Shown here one piece after another: positions 7,822 through 17,267 of a stretch of 64,000 nucleotides of DNA. The translations under genes were made by a program, and so were the position numbers. How positions within the stretch are numbered: position 1 is the first letter of the stretch; each line of letters begins with the position of its first letter. Source of the DNA: an uncultured Clostridia bacterium (GTDB lineage Bacteria; Bacillota; Clostridia; Christensenellales; UBA1242). The notes beneath the pieces are model-generated. The model saw nothing but the letters and a program-made list of their open reading frames with translations, was not told where the DNA came from and did no database searches. The stretch covers positions 30,418-94,417 of the forward strand of contig CALVYQ010000004.1 of assembly GCA_944372335.1 (NCBI GenBank), in the 5' to 3' direction.

Positions 7822-9369
7822 ATGAAAATTGCTTTTACAGGAATAACTGGCAATGTTGGGCAAGAGGTTTTAAGCGAAGTTATGAAATTAGAGGGAGTGG
7901 AAAAGATTAAACTTTTGGTGCTTCCTGATGATAAGAGAATAAAGAAATTAAAAAAGGAATATAAGGGCAAGACAGCCAATTGGGAGATAATTCTAGGAAA
8001 TATCGGAGATAAAAATATATGTAAAAAACTTGTGGAAGGGGTTGACTATGTTGTAAATCTTGCAGCAGTCATTCCGCCACATAGCGACAAATTTCCACGC
8101 AAGGCGGTGGAGTGCAATGAGATAGGTGTTGACAATTTGGTAAGTGTTATTGAATTTCAAAAGAAACAACCTAAGCTTATCCATTTTTCCACGGTGGCAC
8201 TCTATGGAAACAGAAATAGCAAACATCTTTATGGCAGAATTGGTGACCCACTACTTGTTAGTCCGTTTGACATATATTCAGCAACCAAACTGCGTGGCGA
8301 GTTTAGAGTTTTGGAAAGTAAGCTTGAAAAATGGGCGGTGCTTCGTGAAACTGCTGTACTACATAAAAATATGCTGTCGGACAATATGAGTGACGGGCTT
8401 ATGTTCCACACCTGTTTCAACGCACCACTTGAATGGGTGACAGCTCATGACAGCGGAGTGCTTGTGGCAAACATTTTAAAGCAGGATATGCAGGCCGACC
8501 TTGGTGAGAAGTTCTGGAGAAAGTGTTTTAATATTGGTGGTGGAAACGAAAATAGATTGACCGGCTTTGACACACTAAACGATGGCTTTAAGATTATAGG
8601 TGGCACTTGTAAAGATTTCTTTAAGCCATATTATAATTCTCTTCGCAATTTCCATGGAATGTGGTTCTATGATAGCGATGTTCTAGACAAGATGTTCGAC
8701 TATCAGCATCAAGATACACGAGAATATTGGAAGGAAGTGAAAAAATCTCACAAAATTTTTCAGGCAGGCAGGGTTGTTCCAAAATATTTTATAAGAAAGT
8801 TTGTGATTGATAAGTTACGCAAAGATTCAAATGCTCCAAAATATTGGTTCGACCATAAGGATACTGCACGGCTTACTGCATATTTTGGAAGCGTGGGAAG
8901 ATACCTTGCTATGCCTAAAAAATGGAAAGATTTCCCTCTACTAATAGAAAATAAAGATGAAGAGGGGAACGCTATTGTTTATGCGAAACTACATGATATT
9001 AAAAACGCCAAATTAATAGATTATGGCTTTGATATTGATAAGGACAATGTGACGCTTAAAGATTTGCAAAATGTGGCAAAGATGCATGGCGGAGAACTTG
9101 TTTCAAAAAAATATAGCGGTAATCTATATGAAAAATTAAATTGGAAAACGCAAGACGGAGAGTTCTTTGCTGCAAATGCATACACAGTGCTATATTGTGG
9201 GCATTGGTTCAATCCAACCTATAAAAAGAATGTTTGGGATTTTGATAGGCTTGCTAAGAAAGATAAGATTTTTGCGCAGATTTGGTATAATTCTCACGAT
9301 GAGAAAGAAAATCATTTCTATTATTTTGATGATGAATTTAGTGCACACATAAAAACAGAGGGGAAATAA
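7822..9369 (+). CDS. NAD-dependent epimerase/dehydratase (extended SDR) with a long C-terminal region
   Basis: A 515-residue cytoplasmic oxidoreductase. GxxGxxG at residues 7-13 (GITGNVG) binds NAD(P), and Y152-xxx-K156 in IYSATK is the SDR catalytic pair, with STVALYG supplying the usual Ser/Thr. The Rossmann/SDR part covers roughly residues 1-280. The last 230 residues, rich in Trp, Tyr and His, go well beyond a normal 310-residue epimerase and I do not recognise them. The start is ATG 7822 with GTGGAGGAAA; the frame is open upstream but lacks a ribosome site. The stop overlaps the start of the ferredoxin/flavodoxin gene by one base, so the two likely work on the same substrate. Confidence 0.8.
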   Translation: MKIAFTGITGNVGQEVLSEVMKLEGVEKIKLLVLPDDKRIKKLKKEYKGKTANWEIILGNIGDKNICKKLVEGVDYVVNLAAVIPPHSDKFPRKAVECNEIGVDNLVSVIEFQKKQPKLIHFSTVALYGNRNSKHLYGRIGDPLLVSPFDIYSATKLRGEFRVLESKLEKWAVLRETAVLHKNMLSDNMSDGLMFHTCFNAPLEWVTAHDSGVLVANILKQDMQADLGEKFWRKCFNIGGGNENRLTGFDTLNDGFKIIGGTCKDFFKPYYNSLRNFHGMWFYDSDVLDKMFDYQHQDTREYWKEVKKSHKIFQAGRVVPKYFIRKFVIDKLRKDSNAPKYWFDHKDTARLTAYFGSVGRYLAMPKKWKDFPLLIENKDEEGNAIVYAKLHDIKNAKLIDYGFDIDKDNVTLKDLQNVAKMHGGELVSKKYSGNLYEKLNWKTQDGEFFAANAYTVLYCGHWFNPTYKKNVWDFDRLAKKDKIFAQIWYNSHDEKENHFYYFDDEFSAHIKTEGK

Positions 9370-10235
9370 TGAAAATTTTAATTTGCTACTTTTCTGGAAC
9401 AGGAAACACCAAGCGGGTGGTTGATAAATTTGCTGAATATATAAAAGAAGCAGAGCATGAGGTTGTTTTGCATAGGGTGGAGCACGAGTTTAATTTAAAT
9501 ATTGAGGACTTTGATTTGATTGGTTTCGGCTATCCTGTTCACGCCTTTAACGCACCTGAGATAATCTTAAAATTTGTTAAGAAACTGAAAAAACTAGATA
9601 ACAAAAAGGATTGTTTTATCATCAACACTTCTGGCGAACCATTAAAACTAAACAACATTTCTTCTCTTAAACTCACAAGTCTTTTAAAGAAAAAGAATAT
9701 GATTGTGAAATATGAATATCACTATGTGATGCCATACAACATCATCTTTCGTCACACCGACCGAATGGCTTATCGCATGTGGGAGACAGCGAAAAAGGTT
9801 ATACCACTTGATGTTAAAGATTTATTGGAGAAAAAGCCTGCTAAACTTAAAAAGGTGTTTATGGGAAGATTTTTGGCTTACATTTTCCGTATTGAGCATT
9901 GGGGTGGAAAATTTAATGGCAAGCACTATAAGGTTTTGCCTGAGTGCGTCAATTGCAATTGCTGTGTAAATATCTGTCCAACCAAGAACATCACAGTGAA
10001 AGATGGAGAATTTCATTTTGGTAAAAATTGCATAATGTGTATGCGTTGTTCCTTCCTTTGTCAAAAGAACGCTATAAAGATTGGCTTCTTCAATAAGTGG
10101 AAAGTGAATGGTGTTTACAACTTCAATAATCCAGGCGACACAAGCGAGGATAAGCATAAAAAATATTGCAAAAAGGCATATCAAAAATATTTCAAACTTA
10201 ACGAAGAGCGAATTGCTAAGGCAAGTGCAGAATAA
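9369..10235 (+). CDS. EFR1-family ferrodoxin: flavodoxin-like domain plus two [4Fe-4S] clusters
   Basis: A 288-residue electron-transfer protein. The N-terminal flavodoxin-like domain has the phosphate-binding loop SGTGNTKR at residues 9-16. A ferredoxin domain follows, with one CxxCxxCxxxCP set (C193, C196, C199, C203) and a second CxxCxxCxxxC set (C221, C224, C227, C231). EFR1 proteins are common in anaerobic Firmicutes, and their partners are mostly unknown. The start codon overlaps the SDR stop, giving a tightly coupled pair in which this protein could pass electrons to or from the SDR enzyme; that link is inference. Confidence 0.87.
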   Translation: MKILICYFSGTGNTKRVVDKFAEYIKEAEHEVVLHRVEHEFNLNIEDFDLIGFGYPVHAFNAPEIILKFVKKLKKLDNKKDCFIINTSGEPLKLNNISSLKLTSLLKKKNMIVKYEYHYVMPYNIIFRHTDRMAYRMWETAKKVIPLDVKDLLEKKPAKLKKVFMGRFLAYIFRIEHWGGKFNGKHYKVLPECVNCNCCVNICPTKNITVKDGEFHFGKNCIMCMRCSFLCQKNAIKIGFFNKWKVNGVYNFNNPGDTSEDKHKKYCKKAYQKYFKLNEERIAKASAE

Positions 10236-10243
10236 GATTTCTA

Positions 10244-10286
10244 TAAAATATTGTGTAGTATGCATAGCGTAATACACTATATCTTG
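10244..10286. repeat. 43-bp palindromic intergenic repeat, copy 1
   Basis: Arms of 18 bases (10244-10261 and 10269-10286) around a 7-base loop. It is the same element as at 29701-29743 and 45667-45709, and more distantly 25307-25347; the shared core is ATA(T/G)(T/C)GTAGTAT...AATACACTATAT. The arms here are imperfect. It lies directly after the EFR1 gene. Confidence 0.65.
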
Positions 10287-10332
10287 TGTAAATTTATTTT
10301 GTTGTTTGAAAAATTTAAATGAGAAAAAATTA

Positions 10333-10363
10333 AAATCTAGCGTAATATTTGCTAGATTTTTTT
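10333..10363. terminator. Terminator between the EFR1 gene and dnaI
   Basis: AAATCTAGC (10333-10341) and GCTAGATTT (10351-10359) form a perfect 9-bp stem followed by a T-run. It lies between convergent genes and could serve both. Confidence 0.75.
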
Positions 10364-10398
10364 AAATAAATAATAATTTTTAATGTTATTTATTCTTT

Positions 10399-11292
10399 TT
10401 AATATTTTTTATTTATTCTTAAATCAAGCCCTTCCATGTTTATATTTATAGAGCTATCTCGGTCAACTATTCTTGAAAAGATGCGTTCATCATATCTATC
10501 ATAAATTTCGTCTAGTGTTAGGTTAGAGGTGATGATTGTGCAAAGTTTTCTGATTCTCCTTTCGTTTATAACATGGAATAATAGTTCAATTGTGATGCCT
10601 TTATAAAGCGTTTCTGTGCCTAAATCATCAATAAAGAGAAATTCGCAAGAGAGATATTTATCAAGCAATTCTTCGTTGTAATTAAATCTATATTCTTTAA
10701 AATCTCGGCTCATTTGAAAGGCGGTGACAAGCTTGACGATTTTACCTTCATCAATTAACTCATTGGCAATGGCGGTGGTTAAATATGTCTTTCCGATGCC
10801 AACTTTTCCGCTTATAAAGATAAGATTTTTTTTAAAGTCGCTATGGCACCATTCTTCTAATTTTTCATATAGCTTTTGATATTCTTTTGGTGCGGTTTTC
10901 TTTGCACTTTCAAAAGACACAAGCTTGCCAAAGTTACTCTCTTCAAGAAGAAGGTTAGATATTTCTTTTTTAAGGCAGGAGCACATTTTACCATCAACAT
11001 AACCGCTATCTTTACATTTAGAGCAGTTAAATTTTTCAGCAAGTGTGATATTTTGTTTTTTTAAAAATTGGTCTAAGTCAGCTTTTAATTTGTTTTCTTT
11101 TTTTCTATCCACTTTTTCGCCATAAACTTCACGCCTAGCATTTTCAATCGTTTCTTGAACTAAAGCAGAGTTTAATTTCAAATATTCCTCATTTTTATTT
11201 AGAACTTCATGATTTTTTTCATAGTTTTCGTTTATTTTTTGATGACGAATGGCAAGAATATTTTCCGCTTTTAAAACTGTTTCTCTTTTCAT
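10399..11292 (-). CDS. dnaI: Primosomal helicase loader DnaI/DnaC-like ATPase
   Basis: Loads the replicative helicase onto DNA at replication starts and restarts. The 297-residue AAA+ protein has four cysteines (C90, C93, C104, C106) forming a zinc-ribbon-like knuckle in front of the ATPase, Walker A GKVGIGKT at residues 162-169, Walker B FLFIDDLG, and sensor 1 TIITSN. It starts one base after the upstream DnaD-type gene ends, as in the Firmicute dnaD/dnaB-dnaI primosome pair. The order and domains make the role fairly certain. Confidence 0.87.
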   Translation of the reverse strand: MKRETVLKAENILAIRHQKINENYEKNHEVLNKNEEYLKLNSALVQETIENARREVYGEKVDRKKENKLKADLDQFLKKQNITLAEKFNCSKCKDSGYVDGKMCSCLKKEISNLLLEESNFGKLVSFESAKKTAPKEYQKLYEKLEEWCHSDFKKNLIFISGKVGIGKTYLTTAIANELIDEGKIVKLVTAFQMSRDFKEYRFNYNEELLDKYLSCEFLFIDDLGTETLYKGITIELLFHVINERRIRKLCTIITSNLTLDEIYDRYDERIFSRIVDRDSSININMEGLDLRINKKY

Positions 11293-11293
11293 A

Positions 11294-12727
11294 TCACACC
11301 TCTATTTCGTCTATTGATTGGAAGAGTGCGTTCATCTCTTCACGGGTATAGTTATGGCGATTTGTCAATTTTTTGGATTTACTGCCAGAGACAATTTGTC
11401 CAGAGTTCTTTGCATCTTCCACTGTTCTAATATTTTTGTCATGGAATGCGGAGAGCGTCATATTGAGATATTGCATAGGTTGTTCTTTACCTAGTGCCAA
11501 AGTGCAGGCGTATTCTATAACGTCTTCTGGAATAAGCCAAGTTTCCGTCCAGATTTTGTATTTGTCTCTATCAAATTGATTTACGTTTCGGCTTAGTCCG
11601 ATCGCTTCTAAAATTTCCTTAATCTTCTTATCGACAGCAAGCACACCTTTAAAATACTCATTCAGACTTGGCATACTGAGTATTCCTAATTTATGGAACT
11701 TGTTTAATACCTTGTCCATGCCCTCTAATGTGCGAACATTTGTTTTAAAACAATAGTTTGCTATACTTTCCAGCATTTCCACTGAAAAGCCAAGATTGAA
11801 CCATTTATAGACATAGTTTTCTACCACAGGCTCTAAGTTTTCATAGAATAAGCCTAAATTTGTGGTAAGCTTTTTAGCAACTATGTTTGCCTCTTTCTTT
11901 TCGCTCTCGAAATTTTCAATTTCTTCCTTGCTCAAAAGCTTTAACGAGAAATATTTTTTTAGAAGGGCATCAAGATACTCAAAACTTGGTTTTTTAAGAT
12001 TTTTGGCAACATATAAAATTGTTTCATCATTAAAGCCAAGTTCTTTCCAGGTTTTGTAGAGTGTTCTTTCACTGACAGAAGGAAGGCGTTTAAGTTTTAA
12101 GGTTTTAAAAATATATTCCAGCCCTGTGTTTAAAGTTTCAAACTGCAAAATTTGATTTTCGATCTGCTTGGCGGTCAATATTCCACGATTTGCCCAATCC
12201 TTTGCCACTGTTATTATGTAGGAATAGCCGAGTTTTTCATCGTGCTTTGCGTCAACACAATATTTTATTACCATGATAAGGGCTTCTTTTTCCATGTGAT
12301 AATTTTCTATTATGTTATAATATTCCTCATATTCCTTTGGCGTTATCATTCTGCCTGAGATTATCTCTTGAGCCTGCGTGTTAAAGGTGGCATATTTCTT
12401 TGTGTTATACTTCTTTATACCATTGAGTGCATCTGAAATTGGCAAGTATCTAACTTCAAATGGGATAACCTCTAATATTTGAACAAGCCCTTGTTCCTGC
12501 CAATAATAGAAACAGCTTTCCACTTCTTCAAGGCTCATCTTAAGCTCGTTTGCAAAATTCTCCAAAGTGTTATCCTTACTGCTGGCGTCTTGACATTTGT
12601 ATAAGCCATAGAGATAGACTTTCACACAGTCTTCATTTGCGTATGGAAGATAATTGTTAATGAATATATTGTCAACACTTGTGGTGTTATTTGCCACTGC
12701 ATCTACTGATAATCTACAAAATGCCAT
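11294..12727 (-). CDS. DnaD/DnaB-type primosomal replication protein
   Basis: A 477-residue DnaD-domain protein of the replication-initiation primosome. After an N-terminal winged-helix-like part (residues about 15-110) come repeated DnaD_2-type helical segments such as VAKDWANRGILTAKQIENQI. A related segment around the middle (WKELGFNDETILYVA) and a third near the C-terminus (WTETWLIPEDVIEYACTLAL) suggest internal duplication. ATG 12727 is chosen because it follows AAAGGAGAACAAT and starts with MAFCRLSVDAV; the 44 open codons upstream overlap the divergent gene and have no ribosome site. It is followed by dnaI. Confidence 0.8.
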   Translation of the reverse strand: MAFCRLSVDAVANNTTSVDNIFINNYLPYANEDCVKVYLYGLYKCQDASSKDNTLENFANELKMSLEEVESCFYYWQEQGLVQILEVIPFEVRYLPISDALNGIKKYNTKKYATFNTQAQEIISGRMITPKEYEEYYNIIENYHMEKEALIMVIKYCVDAKHDEKLGYSYIITVAKDWANRGILTAKQIENQILQFETLNTGLEYIFKTLKLKRLPSVSERTLYKTWKELGFNDETILYVAKNLKKPSFEYLDALLKKYFSLKLLSKEEIENFESEKKEANIVAKKLTTNLGLFYENLEPVVENYVYKWFNLGFSVEMLESIANYCFKTNVRTLEGMDKVLNKFHKLGILSMPSLNEYFKGVLAVDKKIKEILEAIGLSRNVNQFDRDKYKIWTETWLIPEDVIEYACTLALGKEQPMQYLNMTLSAFHDKNIRTVEDAKNSGQIVSGSKSKKLTNRHNYTREEMNALFQSIDEIEV

Positions 12728-12819
12728 ATTGTTCTCCTTTGCCTTTTGATTGTAGCACAGTTTAAGACTTTTTACAACTTTTTCGTTATTTTTTGGTAAA
12801 ATTAATAATAAAATATGGC

Positions 12820-14283
12820 ATGAAGAAGTTTGCGTTATTATTAGTTTTAATTTTAACAATCCCGTTTTTTGTCGTGGGTTGCACGGATAAAGGCGAAGCT
12901 AATTACACATCATACACTCTTTTTTGCGAATATGATGAGGTTAATCACACGCTAGATGGAAAAGAAAGAGTGGAAATATTTAATAAATATGATAATACTT
13001 TAGGCGAGCTTAAATTTTTTCTTTACCCAAATTCCTTTAGTGAGGGTAAGGAGGCGGTTAGCTCAAGCTATTTTAATCGAGCCTATCCAACAGGTGAGAT
13101 AAGTTATGGCAACATCGGGATAGAAAGCGTAACAAGTGAGAATGAGGCTCTTGTATATCAAGTCAACGAAGAAGGCAATATATTGACGGTCTCTTTACAA
13201 GAAGAGATTTATCCAAACGAAAGGATAAGCGTGGATATTGAGTTCACGGTCAAGCTTGCCAACATAAATCATAGGCTTGGTTACGGCGAAAATACCGTCA
13301 ACTTTGGCAATTTCTATCCCGTTCTATGTGTCTATGAAAATGGCTTTGTGGAAAATAATTTTGCCACGAATGGCGACCCTTTTTATAGTGAAACGGCAAA
13401 TTATGATGTAACATTATCTTTCAATAAAAATTTTGTGCTTGCAAGTAGTGGTGATGTGTTAAGCGAAAGTGAAAATGGTGATAACATTGTGGTGAATATT
13501 GAGGCAAAAAAGGTGCGTGATTTTGCTTTTACTCTTTCCACAAAATTCCAAAAAATTTCAAATACTGTTGGTGATATAACAGTAAATTATTATTACTATG
13601 ATGAAGATAACTTTGAAGAAAATTTAATGATAGCGTGCGATGCTATGACAACTTTTCAAGAGCTTTTTGGAGAATATCCATATAAGACAATAAATGTGGC
13701 AAAAACTAATTTCTGTTTTGGTGGAATGGAGTATCCAAATTTGGTGTTTATCTCAGATGAGGTGGCGGACGCAGAAACATATAAATATGTTATCGTGCAT
13801 GAACTTGCTCATCAGTGGTGGTATTCTTTAGTTGGTAATAATGAATTTAGTGAAGCGTGGCTTGATGAAAGTTTGACAGAATATAGCACGGCACTCTTTT
13901 TTGAAAAAAATGAACAATATGGAATAGATTATGATGAATTGATAGAGGGTGCATTAAGAAGCTATCGACTTTTTATTGGCACATATAAAGATATTTTAGG
14001 TGATGTCGATGAGAGCATGAACAGAAGTTTAAGTGAGTTTAATACAGAACCAGAATATGTCAACTGTGTCTATACAAAAGGGGTATTGATGTTTGACAGC
14101 ATAAGAAAGACGCTGGGCGATAACAAGTTTTTTAAGTGCCTTGAAAATTATTTTGATGAATATAAATATAAAACGGTAACATCAAACGATATTATTGAAA
14201 GTTTTTCTAAGTCTTCAAAAACAAATCTTAAAGGCTTCTTTAACGCATGGCTTAACGGCGAGGTAGTGCTGGATAATGAGTAG
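12820..14283 (+). CDS. M1-family metallopeptidase lipoprotein
   Basis: A 487-residue zinc peptidase anchored outside the membrane. MKKFALLLVLILTIPFFVVGC is a lipoprotein signal peptide ending at its Cys. HELAH (residues 327-331) with Glu 350 completes HExxH-x18-E, and FGGMEYPN corresponds to the GAMEN exopeptidase motif. These gluzincins trim N-terminal residues from peptides. ATG 12820 is taken because it starts the signal peptide, although the upstream sequence has only a weak ribosome site. It diverges from the dnaD-type gene with 92 bases between the starts, so the promoters overlap. Confidence 0.87.
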   Translation: MKKFALLLVLILTIPFFVVGCTDKGEANYTSYTLFCEYDEVNHTLDGKERVEIFNKYDNTLGELKFFLYPNSFSEGKEAVSSSYFNRAYPTGEISYGNIGIESVTSENEALVYQVNEEGNILTVSLQEEIYPNERISVDIEFTVKLANINHRLGYGENTVNFGNFYPVLCVYENGFVENNFATNGDPFYSETANYDVTLSFNKNFVLASSGDVLSESENGDNIVVNIEAKKVRDFAFTLSTKFQKISNTVGDITVNYYYYDEDNFEENLMIACDAMTTFQELFGEYPYKTINVAKTNFCFGGMEYPNLVFISDEVADAETYKYVIVHELAHQWWYSLVGNNEFSEAWLDESLTEYSTALFFEKNEQYGIDYDELIEGALRSYRLFIGTYKDILGDVDESMNRSLSEFNTEPEYVNCVYTKGVLMFDSIRKTLGDNKFFKCLENYFDEYKYKTVTSNDIIESFSKSSKTNLKGFFNAWLNGEVVLDNE

Positions 14284-14438
14284 AAAACACTTGAGTATAA
14301 ATATTAATAATCAAAATTTAAATGATTATAAGAATAAAAATAAAGAAAAAGCACAAAAAATTATTTAACCACTCATTTATAGATAAGCAAGAGTTTGAGT
14401 GAGAATTTTAATTTATTTAAAAAAAATATTCAATTTAA

Positions 14439-14466
14439 TTGACAACGGGGGGGGGAATGCTACAAT
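14439..14466 (+). promoter_or_regulatory. Promoter with a G9 tract between -35 and -10
   Basis: TTGACA (14439-14444) and TACAAT (14461-14466) are near-perfect boxes separated by 16 bases, of which nine are an unbroken run of G (14447-14455). The surrounding DNA is very AT-rich. Gain or loss of G by slippage would change the spacer length. It lies 45 bases before the ATG of the large SGNH hydrolase gene. Confidence 0.8.
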
Positions 14467-14510
14467 TAGAAAAATAAACAAGCGAAGTTTATTTTTAGAA
14501 GGAGATTGAT

Positions 14511-17039
14511 ATGGAAGAAAAAGTTAAAAACAATAAAGTTTTGATAACAATTTTATCGGTTTTGATGTCGGTGTTTTTCGTTAGTACAATTGTATTTGTC
14601 GCTTTGTTCGCCACTTCAAAAGACAAGGAACTGACGCTTAGTTTTGAAGTAAATGCAAACGAGTGCTGTGTTGATGTGGTAGGACAGATATATCAGCAAC
14701 AAAATGCCGAACAAACAACTGCACCGGTTAAGAGTGTTAACGTTAAAAGTTATATGGATAACTATGGAGTAATTACCTTTGATGAAGATTTCATAGACAC
14801 TTTGTCAGTTGATGATTTGAGGGTAGATAGTGAAAATCAATACATAAAAATAATGTTTGAAATAGAAAATCATTCCATTTTTGCCATTGATGCAAGTGTG
14901 GCGTATGGTGAAAATTATGCAAGTGAAGAGAGCATTGCGACTGGTGAATCTCATGTGCTTGAGATAGGATTTGATATTAATGATGTTGATTTAGATGAAA
15001 GCATTGTTGTTTCAATTGAAAAGAGCGGAGATAAATCAACTTACACCGAATTTGTTGGCTATGATGGCTATATTTGGAGAAGTTATCCTAATGGCGAAAC
15101 AGAGAAAACAAACACTATTGTTCAATCTAATATGACAACAGATTTAATTTCCGAAAACACCTTAGGATTAACAAATTCAGGAGTTTATTATCAGCAAGAT
15201 ATTATAGATTTTTCCAATAGCCAAGTTGCTTTGATGACTCATTATTTTAATAATATAAATAAAACTGGCTATAGTGGTGCACTTATTGGCAGTCTCTCAA
15301 TCTATGCAGTAAAAGCAGGCGAGTTGACTGTTGGCACGGCTTCGGTTGAAGAAATTGTTGCCTCAAAAACAAACGGCGAAAGTGTTGCTTTAACTAACTC
15401 CATTTCCTTTACTTTGCAAAAAGGGACAAACTTACTTACATTAAATGATTATTTCGTTGAAGAAAATTCAACCTTGGTTCTAGGTGAAACTGGTGATAGT
15501 GCGATAACCACCTTCTTTAAGGAAGTTCCAACAAACGATGAGCAAGGTGTTTTCTGCTTGCTTGATGGCAGTTCTTCAAATGAAGTTGTAAGCACAACCG
15601 GTGCTTTTGATGACAAGCTTGCAATAAAGGTAAATTTAACAGGTATTTATGACCAAATTTATTCCGGTGATGTTGTTTCAATCAATGATGGTATTGAAAC
15701 TGCACTTCTTGACCAAGACGGTTGGAGAAGTGAATCTACTAGTACAAATATGATAAATTCAACAAGTTATGATTTAAACAAATATTCCAGCTTAAAAGTT
15801 TCATATATAAGGCTTTTTGTTAGAAGTGTATCCTCACTAACAGAAGATCAAACTTTCACAGTTAATGTTGTTAAAAATTATTATCCTTATGAAATTGTGA
15901 AAAGTTATCAATTTGTTTTACCTGCTGATGAAATAAATATTGCAGAGTCAACAACTGGTGGGGCTGATAGTGCTTATGATGAAAACACTGGAAGATATAT
16001 TTTAGGACGTTGGAGAACGCTATATTGCAATGAAGAAGTTGTGACAAAGGGTGATGAAACTCTGTCTTTCTATGCGGGAGCAGATGTTGACTCAATTCGA
16101 ATTTCAACCTCTAATGGTGATTCAAGAGTTTCTGAGTGGCAGGGTATAACATCATTGAATATGTCTTACACATGGGGAAGAATGTGTATATTTGTTGATG
16201 TTTATGGACAAAGACTTGAAAATGTGCTTCAATCATACAGTGCAAGAATTGAGGAATTGAGTAATCAAAACAGAGTGCTGGAAAGTTTGGAAGGTAAGAA
16301 GATTTCGATAATTGGTGACAGCATTTCAACTTGGGAGGGTATTTCAAATAATCCTGATGCAAATGTGACAACAGAAAATAATCCGCTTTATTACACAAAC
16401 GACCAACCAAGAGAGTTGGAATCGTATGAAGATACATGGTGGATGCAAGCAATCAATGGAACCGGCATGGAACTTTTGGTTAACAACTCATGGTCTGGTG
16501 CAAAAGTAAATAAGAAAGGTATTGAGATGTCAACTGAACTTGATAATAACGAAGGAGTGAGTCCAGATATTGTTGCTGTATATATGGGAGTTAACGATTT
16601 TCATTCCTATGGATTTTGTGGCGATAATGTGTACGATGATGAATTTTTTAAACGGGTGGAATCTTCCGATTTTATACCAACAAGTTTTGATGAAGCGTAT
16701 GCTTTGATGATTTATCAAATTAAAGCAAAATATAATGCTGATATCTATCTTTTTAACATTCCATATAATGGAAAGATTGAAGGGCTTTCAGGAACACATG
16801 GGCTTGATAATATGAATAATTTGCTAGCAAAGTATAACGAAGCAATATCAGCAATTGCTGAACACTATAACTGCACATTAGTTGATTTAAATAGCACTGA
16901 ACTGTCAACCGACTATGACACGCTTACAGGAGATGGACTACATCCTAATATGGCTGGTATGGATATAATCACAAATCTATTTGTTGAAGCGATTGAGAAC
17001 AATTATCTGACAAATGAACAAACAGCTGAGGTGGCTTAA
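14511..17039 (+). CDS. Large membrane-anchored SGNH/GDSL hydrolase
   Basis: An 842-residue protein with one N-terminal hydrophobic segment (residues about 9-33) that acts as an uncleaved anchor or signal peptide. A roughly 560-residue, Ser/Thr/Asn-rich beta-type region follows. The C-terminal SGNH hydrolase domain has block I IIGDSIST with nucleophile Ser 604, Asn in block II (NNSWSG), block III GVND, and the DGLHPN block with Asp 808 and His 811. Such enzymes remove acyl groups from polysaccharides or other esters at the cell surface; the substrate is unknown. AGGAGATTGAT precedes the start. It is expressed from a promoter with a G9 spacer tract, so expression may switch on and off. Confidence 0.82.
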   Translation: MEEKVKNNKVLITILSVLMSVFFVSTIVFVALFATSKDKELTLSFEVNANECCVDVVGQIYQQQNAEQTTAPVKSVNVKSYMDNYGVITFDEDFIDTLSVDDLRVDSENQYIKIMFEIENHSIFAIDASVAYGENYASEESIATGESHVLEIGFDINDVDLDESIVVSIEKSGDKSTYTEFVGYDGYIWRSYPNGETEKTNTIVQSNMTTDLISENTLGLTNSGVYYQQDIIDFSNSQVALMTHYFNNINKTGYSGALIGSLSIYAVKAGELTVGTASVEEIVASKTNGESVALTNSISFTLQKGTNLLTLNDYFVEENSTLVLGETGDSAITTFFKEVPTNDEQGVFCLLDGSSSNEVVSTTGAFDDKLAIKVNLTGIYDQIYSGDVVSINDGIETALLDQDGWRSESTSTNMINSTSYDLNKYSSLKVSYIRLFVRSVSSLTEDQTFTVNVVKNYYPYEIVKSYQFVLPADEINIAESTTGGADSAYDENTGRYILGRWRTLYCNEEVVTKGDETLSFYAGADVDSIRISTSNGDSRVSEWQGITSLNMSYTWGRMCIFVDVYGQRLENVLQSYSARIEELSNQNRVLESLEGKKISIIGDSISTWEGISNNPDANVTTENNPLYYTNDQPRELESYEDTWWMQAINGTGMELLVNNSWSGAKVNKKGIEMSTELDNNEGVSPDIVAVYMGVNDFHSYGFCGDNVYDDEFFKRVESSDFIPTSFDEAYALMIYQIKAKYNADIYLFNIPYNGKIEGLSGTHGLDNMNNLLAKYNEAISAIAEHYNCTLVDLNSTELSTDYDTLTGDGLHPNMAGMDIITNLFVEAIENNYLTNEQTAEVA

Positions 17040-17070
17040 AACTCAATAAAAACTCATAACTATCTATCAA

Positions 17071-17100
17071 AAAAACTCTATCAAATTGATAGAGTTTTTA
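17071..17100 (+). terminator. Terminator of the SGNH hydrolase gene
   Basis: AAAAACTCTATCAA and TTGATAGAGTTTTT form a perfect 14-bp stem with a minimal loop, ending in a T-run. Confidence 0.85.
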
Positions 17101-17131
17101 TATTATTTTAAATTAAATTCAATTTATCTAT

Positions 17132-17157
17132 ATAAAAAAAAGAACAAGGCTGTTCTT
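17132..17157 (-). terminator. Terminator for the minus-strand gene at 17268
   Basis: On the minus strand AAGAACA pairs with TGTTCTT (17151-17157 and 17140-17146) and is followed by eight T. It is about 110 bases past the stop of the 127-residue protein gene; the rest of that gap shows nothing else. Confidence 0.65.
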
Positions 17158-17267
17158 GTTTATGTTAATGAAAAGTATGTTGCTTAATATTTATTGGTGT
17201 TTGCATATTACTGCCAAAAACTTGTGATATGAATATTTTATAAAAAATGTAAAAGTAGAGCATAAAG

